Below are positions 33,937-41,445 of a stretch of 64,000 nt of DNA, in pieces. Numbering within the stretch: the stretch's first letter is position 1; each line of letters begins with the position of its first letter. The notes below the pieces were generated by a model. The model ran no database searches, was not told the origin of the DNA, and was given only the letters and a program-made list of their open reading frames with translations. The DNA is from Streptomyces sp. NBC_00440 (GTDB taxonomy: Bacteria; Actinomycetota; Actinomycetes; Streptomycetales; Streptomycetaceae). Position numbers and translations under genes: made by a program. Where the stretch lies: assembly GCF_036014215.1 (NCBI RefSeq), contig NZ_CP107921.1, positions 2,303,501 through 2,367,500 of the forward strand. Direction: 5' to 3'.

Positions 33937-34584
33937 ATGGATCTCGTTGCGAAGCACGGAGCCTTGTATCAAGGTGCACTGCTCGTCGCGGAGTCAGCCG
34001 AGGATGCTTATCGCTTGGGTGCGCTCGACAGGTTCCTCAAGCCGTGGATTCGGAGCAGGCTCGACTCGCTCCGCTACCTGCTCGACAGCTGCGACACCAG
34101 ACGCCAACTGGCCGAGGACACCCGGTTGCTGGCCCAGACGGCCGCTGAATATTCCGAGCTCCGGGAACAGCTCCTCTCGGATATCCACCACACTCGCCCT
34201 GAGCCGCCGTGGCGGATCGTGGGCGGACGCAAGGACATGGCGATTCGTGCGCAGTCCACGGTGCTCCTGCGGCAGCCAACGTTCGTGCTGCAACGACTCG
34301 CTTCTGGGGCGGATGTGCCAGGCGCTGAGACCTGGGACTTCACCGTGATCAGTCGCCCATCCGACACGGCGGACCAGGGCAGGTCGTTCGTTGTCATGGC
34401 GACCACGGAGAAGCAGAACGGCAGTGTCACCGCCCAGGTGTCCAGGGAACTTGAGGATGAACGGCCGTGGTATCAGCAGCTCGAGTATGGCTTCTACGCA
34501 CTCGGTATCACTCCGTTCCTCACCGCGATCTACGATCCGGACCGGCATCGCAGGCAGGTCACGGACGACGGATATGACGGTTGA
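33937..34584 (+). CDS. Hypothetical protein, 215 aa
   Basis: A soluble protein without a recognised family. The N-terminal half is helical (YRLGALDRFLKPWIRSRLDS; QLAEDTRLLAQTAAEYSELR). The C-terminal half has strands (STVLLRQPTFVLQRL; TWDFTVISRPS; SFVVMATTEKQNG) and ends near DPDRHRRQVTDDGYDG. The ATG at 33937 has GGGGGA upstream and is favoured over the GTG at 33913. It stands alone on the plus strand; the strong terminator at 34796 may belong to it. It could be a small island gene of unknown role. Confidence 0.6.
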   Translation: MDLVAKHGALYQGALLVAESAEDAYRLGALDRFLKPWIRSRLDSLRYLLDSCDTRRQLAEDTRLLAQTAAEYSELREQLLSDIHHTRPEPPWRIVGGRKDMAIRAQSTVLLRQPTFVLQRLASGADVPGAETWDFTVISRPSDTADQGRSFVVMATTEKQNGSVTAQVSRELEDERPWYQQLEYGFYALGITPFLTAIYDPDRHRRQVTDDGYDG

Positions 34585-34795
34585 TCGGTGGTTTCTGCTC
34601 CATGGTCGGCTCTCACTGGACATGGTGCCGGCATCGCATGCGAGCCAAAATGCCCTTTGGTGACGCCAGTTGGATCCCCGGGTGATCCTTGCTGGGGCCA
34701 ACCCTCCGTTCAGCGCCGCGATGTGACGGATCTACATACCCGGAAGCCGAACTTGCTCTTTCCCTCCACCTCCGATAGCGTCGTTGCAGCAATGA

Positions 34796-34823
34796 GGGCC
34801 CCACCATGCCAATGGTGGGGCCC
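34796..34823. terminator. Strong hairpin terminator
   Basis: GGGCCCCACCA pairs perfectly with TGGTGGGGCCC over a six-base loop, followed on the plus strand by TTTT. It can end transcription from the hypothetical gene upstream. Confidence 0.88.
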
Positions 34824-34927
34824 TTTTGCATCCTCCCGGACCCGGGGGGACTCGAGTGTCGCGCGCCGCCGTCTTCAGGTTCCTAGGCCGGGGAGACGGT
34901 GGCTGCGCTTCGAAGAAGGGACATCTC

Positions 34928-35149
34928 GTGACTGCCTACCATGGCACACCTTCTAGTGGGGAGTCATCCCCCGGGATTCCGGCTGCCATTAGTCTGATCC
35001 CGGACGTTCCGGCCTCGGTCGTGCCGCGTGAGGGCGTGCACGTTCAGATCGGCGGGCGCACTGTCTTGGCGGTGTACGTCTCGCCGGTGATCGCGGCGGG
35101 TGTATCTCTCCTGTTCGGACTGGTGGGCTGGGGCTATTGGCCTTGGTAG
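34928..35149 (+). CDS. Small membrane protein, 73 aa
   Basis: A 73-residue protein with a soluble N-terminal half (SPGIPAAISLIPDVPASVVP) and one C-terminal membrane helix (YVSPVIAAGVSLLFGLVGWG) ending in YWPW. The start is a GTG at 34928 preceded by GAAGAAGGGA. A hairpin follows directly at 35170. The layout (single C-terminal helix, own ribosome site and terminator) supports a real gene. Small membrane proteins of this kind occur on actinomycete plasmids and phages, but I do not recognise the family. Confidence 0.55.
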   Translation: MTAYHGTPSSGESSPGIPAAISLIPDVPASVVPREGVHVQIGGRTVLAVYVSPVIAAGVSLLFGLVGWGYWPW

Positions 35150-35169
35150 TGGGAGCCTGAGCAGAGACC

Positions 35170-35197
35170 GGCCGCGGGGGCGACTGCCCTCGCGGCC
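35170..35197 (+). terminator. Hairpin after the small membrane protein gene
   Basis: GGCCGCGGGGGC and GCCCTCGCGGCC form a stem with one mismatch around a GACT loop, 20 bases after the stop codon at 35147-35149. Confidence 0.7.
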
Positions 35198-35288
35198 GTG
35201 GAATGGTGGCTGGACGGTACAGACCGGTGTGCCGTGCCGTTGGTCCGTAGGTCGCCGAGGAATCACTCGGCTGCCCACAACCGGGCAA

Positions 35289-35319
35289 GTGCAGCCAGCC
35301 GCTCGGCGGCTGGCTGCAC
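35289..35319. terminator. Perfect 14-bp hairpin
   Basis: GTGCAGCCAGCCGC and GCGGCTGGCTGCAC form a perfect stem with a TCG loop. It sits downstream of the minus-strand phage genes (last stop near 35473) and may be their terminator. Confidence 0.65.
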
Positions 35320-35472
35320 AGCGGCAGCAACTCCTCCTCCTTCCAGTCCCGAAGGCGCGCGAGCGATTGGCTCGGCGCTCAAGCGAATGCTGGGCTTGGC
35401 GGTGGCCGACAACACCGCGGGCAGCCTCAGCATGTTCTCGGTGCGTTGCGCGAAATGGCCCCACGCCGGGCA
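35320..35472. other. No gene recognised
   Basis: A plus-strand open frame crosses this stretch from 35198 but has no recognisable family and runs straight through the 35289 hairpin. Nothing else was seen. Confidence 0.4.
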
Positions 35473-35820
35473 CTATCTGTAGCAGCGGGTCGGCACTAGC
35501 CACGTCGCCGCCAGTGCCTCGCTCGCCTCGCCTTCGTCCTGTGCATCGGCCGGCGCAGGCACCTGTCGTACGACTTCGATCTGCCGCTCGATGCCGCGCA
35601 GGTTCTCCTGCATGTCCATGATTACAACGCCGTCAACGGTGACCTTCAGCGGGTCGGCGAGGAGCTTCGCGCGCCGCTCGCCCAGCACCTCCAGGGCGAC
35701 CGCCCTCACCGACCGCAGCCGGAGGAACCGGCGCTCCAGGTCGGCCGGGTCAGTGTCCGGCCCGAGCTGCGCCAGCAGCCACGACCGCTGGAACTCGTCC
35801 ACCAGGTCCTCCTTCTCCAC
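35473..35820 (-). CDS. Phage-type small protein, 115 aa
   Basis: A charged, helical protein (MEKEDLVDEFQRSWLLAQLG; LERRFLRLRSVRAVALEVLG) with a central strand VTVDGVVIMDMQENL. It lies directly downstream of a capsid-gene remnant in the same direction, so it is likely a head-region or adjacent phage gene. No specific family is recognised. The last 20 residues look less protein-like, so the end may be altered. Confidence 0.5.
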   Translation of the reverse strand: MEKEDLVDEFQRSWLLAQLGPDTDPADLERRFLRLRSVRAVALEVLGERRAKLLADPLKVTVDGVVIMDMQENLRGIERQIEVVRQVPAPADAQDEGEASEALAATWLVPTRCYR

Positions 35821-35874
35821 ACGAGGTACGGCCCGGCACCGGGGAGCGTCCCTGGTTCCGGGCCGTACGGACGA

Positions 35875-36162
35875 TCACGACGACGAGCGAGCCCGCCGCG
35901 GGGGCGACTTCTTCGCGCCGCCACGCCCGCCGGCCTCCGCCTGTTCCGACTCCTGCTCGCCGTTCCCTGCGGTGGGATCGGGCTCCCCCACCGCGATCGG
36001 CTCCGGCTCCGGCTCGCAGACCTCGGGTGGCTCGTCCCAGGCATCCGGGTTCGTCACCAGCGCGGCAACCTCCGGTTCCGGGCACTCGCCGGGCAGGAGG
36101 ATCAGCTCCTCCCGCGTCGACGGGTCCTGCACGTACACGGCAGCAACAAGGCGCGGCATCAC
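35875..36162 (-). CDS. Phage head-region protein, 95 aa
   Basis: It begins MMPRLVAAVYVQDPSTREE, followed by LILLPGECPEPEVAALVTNP, a pattern I associate with the small gene after the major capsid gene in actinophages. The middle is Pro/Glu-rich and the tail basic (GGAKKSPPRRARSSS). Its start overlaps the capsid stop by four bases. No enzymatic motif is present. Confidence 0.6.
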   Translation of the reverse strand: MMPRLVAAVYVQDPSTREELILLPGECPEPEVAALVTNPDAWDEPPEVCEPEPEPIAVGEPDPTAGNGEQESEQAEAGGRGGAKKSPPRRARSSS

Positions 36163-36549
36163 AGCACCTTCGCCACGATGTGCGCGTCCGGCGTATGCAT
36201 CACCGGCATCCCCACAGCGGCACCCTTAGTCCAGATCTGCACCGGGTCATCCTGGACACCGCGGGTGATGATGATGCCCGGGGCATCCTCCCGGATAATC
36301 TCCGGGTTCGTGCCGCGCGAAAGAACCAGGGCCTCGGCCGTCACACCGAGCTGCGTCTGCGCCCACTTCTCGCGATCCGGCGGCACCAGAATCCACAGGT
36401 CCTCCGGCAGCACCTTGCGCGGCTTACCGTCCACCCGCACCTGCGCCTTGTAGAACGTGATCGGCGGCAGCGAGTAGTTGCCGCGCACCACGTTGATCTG
36501 CTGCGGGGTGAGCGTCGCCGTCGGTGTGGTCGACGGGTTCACGCTGCCG
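36159..36549 (-). pseudogene. Phage major capsid protein, C-terminal remnant
   Basis: About 130 residues remain: LTPQQINVVRGNYSLPPITF, then YKAQVRVDGKPRKVLPEDLW, PPDREKWAQTQLGVTAEALV and, at the end, GMPVMHTPDAHIVAKVL. This is the end of an actinophage major capsid protein. The upstream part is missing: the sequence passes straight into the end of an IS5-type element at about 36550. Stop and reading frame are intact. Confidence 0.72.
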
Positions 36550-36741
36550 TAGGGCGTGTTTTGAAAGTGCTGGTCACAGCCACTCGTTGATGACGGCGAT
36601 AGTGACTGTGGCTTCGTAGCGGACGGCGAGTTTGTCGTATCTGGTGGCCACCGCGCGGTGGCGCTTGAGTCGGTTGATCCCGCACTCCACCGCGTGGCGC
36701 TCGCGGTAGTCGGTTTTGTCGAACTTGGGCGGCCGCCCGCC
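36550..36741 (-). mobile_element. IS5-family transposase tail and element end
   Basis: The minus strand encodes [20 protein letters not shown], then [20 protein letters not shown] and [12 protein letters not shown] with stop at 36574-36576, the C-terminus of IS5-family transposases. The right end of the element (GGGCGTGTTTTGAAAGT) follows at about 36552-36568. The 5' portion of the IS is absent; it is fused directly to the integrase remnant. It marks the deletion that removed most of the prophage. Confidence 0.75.
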
Positions 36742-37045
36742 GTGAGTTGATTCTCGTGTGGTCCGATATGTCGGTCAGCAGCCCCACGTAGTTGTGCGCG
36801 AACAGCGGGAACATTTCCGCGTCACTCACGTCCGGCTCACTCGGCTCGACAAACCCCTCCCCCTTGACCCACCCCGGGGGCCATTGCTGTCCGTGACCGT
36901 TGACCAGGTCGCGGAAACGTTTCGCCTGGTCCTCATCGTCGAAGGTCTCACGGCACCAGCCCCCCGTCCGGGAGCCACCGGCCCGCCATACGACGGTATA
37001 AGAAGGGTCTCCGGACAGCCGGGAGTTGGTCTTGATCGAAGCCAT
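36742..37045 (-). pseudogene. Tyrosine integrase, N-terminal remnant
   Basis: The first roughly 101 residues of a phage integrase: SIKTNSRLSGDPSYTVVWRA, then TGGWCRETFDDEDQAKRFRD and [20 protein letters not shown], the arm-binding/SAM-like N-terminal region of Streptomyces integrases. The catalytic domain (R-H-R-Y) is missing; the frame passes into an IS5 remnant. It reads away from the adjacent tRNA, the normal place and direction for an integrase next to its att site. Without the catalytic half the island cannot excise with its own enzyme. Confidence 0.8.
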
Positions 37046-37143
37046 GGAAGAAATCGTACGGGGCTTCGGTGTGGCGTTTGTGTGGCGAACGCCTTGACCG
37101 CGGTACGCTTGGCGAAGCGTATCCGCAGGTCACGACGTTTCTT

Positions 37144-37172
37144 CTGTGTGGGGCGGGTGGGACTCGAACCCA
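37144..37172. repeat. Right attachment-site repeat in the tRNA 3' end
   Basis: This copy of the 29-bp repeat covers the T-arm and acceptor end of the tRNA(CAU) gene plus five bases beyond it. It matches 47-75 exactly. Confidence 0.88.
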
Positions 37173-37222
37173 CGGCCGACGGATTATGAGTCCGCTGCTC
37201 TAACCGGCTGAGCTACCGCCCC
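37149..37222 (-). tRNA. tRNA with CAU anticodon (Met elongator or Ile2)
   Basis: A 74-nt cloverleaf: acceptor GGGGCGG/CCGCCCC, D-arm AGCTCAGCCGGTTAGAGCA, anticodon loop CTCATAA in a GCGGA/TCCGT stem, T-arm GTGGGTTCGAGTCCCAC. No CCA is encoded. The CAU anticodon may be Met, or Ile after lysidine modification; sequence alone does not decide here. It serves as the integration site of the island. Confidence 0.95.
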
Positions 37223-37382
37223 ATTACGGCGTGGCGCGTACACGTGTACGCGCCGTCTGCCGCAGCATAGCCGCTCATACGATCTCCTGCCTCGGATGGT
37301 CGGCTTCGCTGACCATGAGGACTGCGCCGTGGACGGGGCGGTTCCACCCCGGCGGAAAACAGCAAGAAAACAGCATGAAAAA

Positions 37383-37400
37383 GGGCCCCCTGAGGGGCCC
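37383..37400 (-). terminator. Intrinsic terminator after the tRNA-Asn genes
   Basis: On the minus strand GGGCCCC and GGGGCCC form a stem around a short loop followed by TTTTT, 13 bases beyond the 3' end of the first tRNA-Asn gene. Confidence 0.85.
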
Positions 37401-37412
37401 TCTTCCGTCATG

Positions 37413-37485
37413 CTCCCCCGACTGGACTCGAACCAGTAACCCTCCGGTTAACAGCCGAATGCTCTGCCAATTGAGCTACAGGGGA
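37413..37485 (-). tRNA. tRNA-Asn (GUU)
   Basis: A 73-nt cloverleaf with acceptor TCCCCTG/CGGGGGA, discriminator G, anticodon GTT in loop CTGTTAA, and T-arm ACTGGTTCGAGTCCAGT. No CCA is encoded. It is one of two nearly identical copies in tandem. Confidence 0.97.
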
Positions 37486-37490
37486 CCGCG

Positions 37491-37563
37491 CTCCCCCGAC
37501 TGGACTCGAACCAGTAACCTGCCGGTTAACAGCCGGCTGCTCTGCCAATTGAGCTACAGGGGA
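37491..37563 (-). tRNA. tRNA-Asn (GUU), second copy
   Basis: It differs from the neighbouring copy only in the anticodon stem pairs (AGCCGGCT.. against ATTCGGCT..). Five bases separate the two genes, so they are cotranscribed leftward to the terminator at 37383. Confidence 0.97.
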
Positions 37564-37730
37564 TTGCTGCTGTGCACCGAACGTACCCACCGAATCGTTC
37601 CCGGGGGGCGTGTGCTCGCTGCGACACATACATTAGCGCAAGCAGGGGGGTGCTCCGCCAATCGGTTCCGCCCCGGGTGATCACGTGCCGGCCGGGTAGG
37701 CGGGCAGCACCGGCACAAGGGAAGGCAGCC

Positions 37731-38030
37731 ATGCGGTACAAGCTGACGTTCGTCGTGGGACTCGCTCTCGGTTATGTGATCGGCACACGTGCCGGTCGGG
37801 AGCGTTACGAGCAGTTGAAGAAGTCCGCCCGCCAGGTCGCGGAGAACCCGGCCGTACGCAACGCGGCCGAGGCCGCCGCGCAGAACGGGCGGGATGTCGC
37901 GGGCAAGGCGCTCCACACCGTGAGCGCGAAGATGGGCGACAGGATGCCCGACGCGATGGCCCACCGGGTCCGTTCACTGCGGGAGCGGAACGGGGCTGTC
38001 GAGGACGACTGGGGCACCAGCAACACCTGA
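37731..38030 (+). CDS. YtxH-like small membrane protein
   Basis: A 99-residue protein with an N-terminal membrane helix (LTFVVGLALGYVIGTRAG) followed by GRERYEQLKKSARQVAENP and a helical, Ala-rich cytoplasmic tail. This pattern is typical of YtxH-domain proteins widespread in actinomycetes; the role is unknown, possibly envelope stress. The ATG at 37731 has AAGGGAAGG upstream; a longer open frame reaching into the tRNA region is not credible. Start of the core chromosome after the tRNAs. Confidence 0.85.
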   Translation: MRYKLTFVVGLALGYVIGTRAGRERYEQLKKSARQVAENPAVRNAAEAAAQNGRDVAGKALHTVSAKMGDRMPDAMAHRVRSLRERNGAVEDDWGTSNT

Positions 38031-38059
38031 CGTTCCGGCGTGCGGCACAATCGGGCCGT

Positions 38060-39541
38060 ATGGGGATAGTCGCCGGTCTTGACAGCTCAGCCGCCTTCAC
38101 GCGCATCGTCGTGTGCGACACGGACACAGGTGCCGTGCTGCGCCAGGGGTATGCGCCCCATCCACAGACGGACGAGGCGGGTGAGAGCACCAACAGCGCC
38201 AATGCGGCCGGCAAGCACGAAGCCGATCCGCAGAGCTGGCTGCTCTCGCTCGGTGAGGCCGCGTCCGGCGGGCTGCTGGAAGGCGTGCAGGCCATCGGCG
38301 TGTCCGCCCAGCAGCACGGCCTGGTGCCGCTGGACCGGCAGGGCAATCTCGTACGGCCCGCGCTGATCGGCAACGACAAGCGGGCGCAGGTCGCCGCGGC
38401 GGATCTGATCGATTCGCTCGGCGGCCGGTCCGCGTGGGCCGAGGCGGTCGGCTCCGTACCGCAGGCCGCGCAGCCGGTGTCGAAGCTGCGCTGGCTGGCG
38501 CGGCAGGAGCCGGAGGCGGCCGCGAAGATCGCCGCGCTGCTCCAGCCGCACGACTGGCTCGTGTGGCAGCTGCTCGGGCGGCCCGCCCGGCGGATCACCG
38601 ACCGGGGCGCCGCGTCGGGCACCGGCTACTGGTCGGCTGCGACCGGCGCCTACCGCCCCGATCTGGTGGAGCTGGCCCTCGGGCACCCGGCCGCGCTGCC
38701 GGAGGTGCTCGGCCCGTCCGACTCCGCGGGGACCACCCCCGAGGGGCTGCTGATCTCGGCCGGCACCGGCGAGACGATGGCCGCCGCCTTCGGACTGGGG
38801 GTCTCCGCCGGCGACGTGGTCGTGTCGCTCGGTGCGTCGGGTTCGGTGATGGCCGTGCACCACGAGGCGCTGTCCGACCCGTCCGGGATGATCACCTCGT
38901 TCGCCGACGCCACCGGGATGCATCTGCCGGTGGTACACACGCTCAACGCCGTACGGGCGCTGCGCGGCACCGCCGAGCTCCTCGGCGCCGAGGATCTTGA
39001 GGCCCTGTCGGCACTCGCGCTGACCTCCACCCCGGGCGCGTCCGGGGTGGTGCTCCTGCCGTATCTGGAGGGCGAGCGCACCCCGCAGCTGCCGCACACC
39101 GCGGGCACCCTGTCCGGGCTGCGCCGCGAATCGATGAAGCGCGAGCATGTGGCGCGGGCGGCCTTCGAAGGAATGCTCTGCTCGCTGGCGGACGCCATGG
39201 ACGTACTGCGGGACCGCGGCGTCGAGGTGCGCCGGGTGTTCCTGCTGGGCGCCGCCGCCGAACTGCCCGCCGTCCAGGCCGCCGCCCCCGGCATCTTCGG
39301 GGCACAGGTCGTCGTCCCGCAGCCCGCCGACTACGCGGCGGTCGGTGCCGCCCGGCAGGCGGCCTGGGCACTCGGTGTTTCCGAGGGCACGCTGGATCCG
39401 CAGACCCCGCCCGCCTGGCAGGGCGCGGCGGCGCAGGTACTCGAACCGGGCGACGGGCTCGCGGTGGGGCAGGCCGTGCGTAAGCAGTACGCGGCGACGC
39501 GTGACCAGATCCATCCCGGAGCGTTCGGCACGCCGTCCTGA
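38060..39541 (+). CDS. FGGY-family carbohydrate kinase (xylulokinase-like)
   Basis: A 493-residue sugar kinase of the FGGY family, phosphorylating a ketopentose or related sugar with ATP. It has the N-terminal phosphate loop GLDSSAAFTRIVV, the substrate segment ISAQQHG-like GVSAQQHGLVPLD near residue 90, the catalytic Asp region DRGAASGTGYW, and the FGGY C-terminal adenine site FLLGAAAELPAVQ. It resembles XylB most, but the exact sugar is not evident. The ATG is 30 bases after the YtxH gene. It is monocistronic; 170 bases separate it from the exporter genes. Confidence 0.87.
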   Translation: MGIVAGLDSSAAFTRIVVCDTDTGAVLRQGYAPHPQTDEAGESTNSANAAGKHEADPQSWLLSLGEAASGGLLEGVQAIGVSAQQHGLVPLDRQGNLVRPALIGNDKRAQVAAADLIDSLGGRSAWAEAVGSVPQAAQPVSKLRWLARQEPEAAAKIAALLQPHDWLVWQLLGRPARRITDRGAASGTGYWSAATGAYRPDLVELALGHPAALPEVLGPSDSAGTTPEGLLISAGTGETMAAAFGLGVSAGDVVVSLGASGSVMAVHHEALSDPSGMITSFADATGMHLPVVHTLNAVRALRGTAELLGAEDLEALSALALTSTPGASGVVLLPYLEGERTPQLPHTAGTLSGLRRESMKREHVARAAFEGMLCSLADAMDVLRDRGVEVRRVFLLGAAAELPAVQAAAPGIFGAQVVVPQPADYAAVGAARQAAWALGVSEGTLDPQTPPAWQGAAAQVLEPGDGLAVGQAVRKQYAATRDQIHPGAFGTPS

Positions 39542-39711
39542 CGGCTGTGTCCCGACCTCGCTCCTGACCCCCTTCCCCTTCTTGACCCCTGTTTGAGGAA
39601 AACGGTTCGTATCAGGTTGCGCGGTACCGGAAACTGGGACGGCCGGACACCGTCCCTGCCTTCACCTGCCCTGCCGGAAGCCCCGCCGGACCGCCGACCC
39701 GAGAGACGCAC

Positions 39712-41445
39712 GTGCTCATATCGCTCCTGCGGACCCATTTGCGTCCGTACAAGAAACCCATGGCCCTGCTGGCGCTGCTTCAGCTGCTCCAGACCTGCGC
39801 CACCCTCTATCTGCCGACGCTCAACGCGGACATCATCGACAACGGTGTCGTGAAGGGTGACTCGGGTTACATCCTGAGCTACGGCGGTCTCATGATCGCC
39901 ATCAGCGTGGTTCAGGTGATCTGCAACGGGGGTGCCGTCTACTTCGGCGCCCGGACCGCGTCCGCGCTCGGCCGGGACATCCGTGCCGGTGTCTTCGACC
40001 GGGTGCAGTCCTTCTCGGCCCGCGAGGTCGGGCACTTCGGCGCCCCGTCCCTCATCACCCGGACGACCAATGACGTCCAGCAGATCCAGATGCTGGTCCT
40101 GATGTCGTTCACCCTGATGGCCTCGGCGCCGATCATGTGCGTGGGCGCCATCGTGCTGGCGCTCGGCCAGGACGTCCCGCTCTCGCTGGTCCTGATCGCG
40201 GTCGTCCCGGTCATGCTCGTACTGGTCTCGCTGATCGTCCGGCGGATGCGGCCGCTCTTCCGGAAGATGCAGGTCCGGCTCGACACGGTGAACCGGGTGC
40301 TGCGTGAGCAGATCACCGGCAACCGGGTCATCCGCGCCTTCGTGAAGGACGCGTACGAGAAGGAGCGCTTCAAGGGCGCCAACGCCGAACTGACCGACGT
40401 CTCGCTGGGGACCGCGCGGCTGATGGCCCTGATGTTCCCGACGGTGATGACCGTGGTGAATGTGTCGTCGATCGCGGTGGTCTGGTTCGGCGCGCACCGG
40501 ATCGACAGCGGCGCGATGCAGATCGGGGCGCTCACCGCGTTCCTCTCCTATCTGATGCAGATCGTGATGTCCGTGATGATGGCCACCTTCATGTTCATGA
40601 TGGTGCCGCGCGCGGAGGTCTGCGCCGAGCGGATCCAGGAGGTCCTCTCCACCGACTCCAGCGTGGTGCCGCCGATGAATCCCGTCACCGAGCTGGCCAG
40701 GCACGGCCATCTGGAGATCCGCGGGGCCGGGTTCAAGTACCCGGGCGCCGAGGCGTCGGTGCTGCGGGAGGTCGCCCTGGAGGCGCTGCCCGGTGAGACG
40801 ACCGCGGTGATCGGGTCGACCGGCAGCGGGAAGTCGACGCTGCTCGGTCTCGTACCCCGGCTGTTCGACGCCACGGGCGGCGCGGTGCTGGTGGACGGCA
40901 CTGACGTACGGGAACTCGACCCGGTCCTGCTGGCGAAGACCGTGTCCCTGGTGCCGCAGAAGCCGTATCTGTTCTCCGGGACCGTCGCGACGAACCTGCG
41001 GTACGGGAACCCGGACGCGACCGACGATGAGCTGTGGCACGCGCTGGATGTGGCGCAGGCCAAGGGGTTCGTCGAGGCGCTCGAAGGCGGGCTGAACGCG
41101 CCGATCGCCCAGGGCGGCACCAATGTCTCCGGCGGGCAGCGCCAGCGGCTGGCGATCGCCAGGACGCTGGTCCAGCGGCCGGAGATCTATCTCTTCGACG
41201 ACTCGTTCTCGGCGCTGGACTACGCGACCGACGCGGCGCTGCGGACCGCGCTGCGGCGCGAGACGGCGGAGTCGACCGTGGTGATCGTCGCCCAGCGCGT
41301 CTCGACCATCCGCGACGCGGACCGGATCGTCGTCATGGACGAGGGCCAGGTCGTCGGGACCGGCCGGCACCACGAGCTGATGGACGGCAATGAGACATAC
41401 CGGGAGATCGTGCTCTCCCAGCTGACCGAGGCGGAGGCAGCCTGA
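39712..41445 (+). CDS. ABC exporter, fused permease and ATPase, subunit A
   Basis: A 577-residue half-transporter: six-helix exporter domain (residues 1-310), then a nucleotide-binding domain with Walker A GSTGSGKST near 370, Q-loop LVPQKPYLF, signature NVSGGQRQR and Walker B EIYLFDDSFSALD. The degenerate Walker B Asp-Asp and absent catalytic Glu (DDSFSALD) suggests this half has the weaker ATP site, usual in heterodimeric exporters. Start is GTG at 39712. Its stop overlaps the start of the partner gene by one base, so they form a heterodimer. Confidence 0.93.
   Translation: MLISLLRTHLRPYKKPMALLALLQLLQTCATLYLPTLNADIIDNGVVKGDSGYILSYGGLMIAISVVQVICNGGAVYFGARTASALGRDIRAGVFDRVQSFSAREVGHFGAPSLITRTTNDVQQIQMLVLMSFTLMASAPIMCVGAIVLALGQDVPLSLVLIAVVPVMLVLVSLIVRRMRPLFRKMQVRLDTVNRVLREQITGNRVIRAFVKDAYEKERFKGANAELTDVSLGTARLMALMFPTVMTVVNVSSIAVVWFGAHRIDSGAMQIGALTAFLSYLMQIVMSVMMATFMFMMVPRAEVCAERIQEVLSTDSSVVPPMNPVTELARHGHLEIRGAGFKYPGAEASVLREVALEALPGETTAVIGSTGSGKSTLLGLVPRLFDATGGAVLVDGTDVRELDPVLLAKTVSLVPQKPYLFSGTVATNLRYGNPDATDDELWHALDVAQAKGFVEALEGGLNAPIAQGGTNVSGGQRQRLAIARTLVQRPEIYLFDDSFSALDYATDAALRTALRRETAESTVVIVAQRVSTIRDADRIVVMDEGQVVGTGRHHELMDGNETYREIVLSQLTEAEAA

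Larger units (their letters stand above)
47..37172. mobile_element. tRNA-integrated genomic island carrying a Dpd system
   Basis: The region lies between two 29-bp direct repeats of a tRNA 3' end. The right end holds an intact tRNA, a truncated integrase reading away from it, and capsid and head genes of a phage. The interior holds IS copies, broken genes and a 25-kb DNA-modification cluster. The layout fits a prophage that lost most of its body, including the catalytic part of its integrase, and now carries Dpd cargo. It is unlikely to excise by itself. Whether the Dpd genes came with the phage or were inserted later cannot be told from the sequence. Confidence 0.8.

Noticed and set aside
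35198-35482. Plus-strand 94-codon frame
   Set aside because: It runs through a perfect hairpin, has no ribosome site and no recognisable family.
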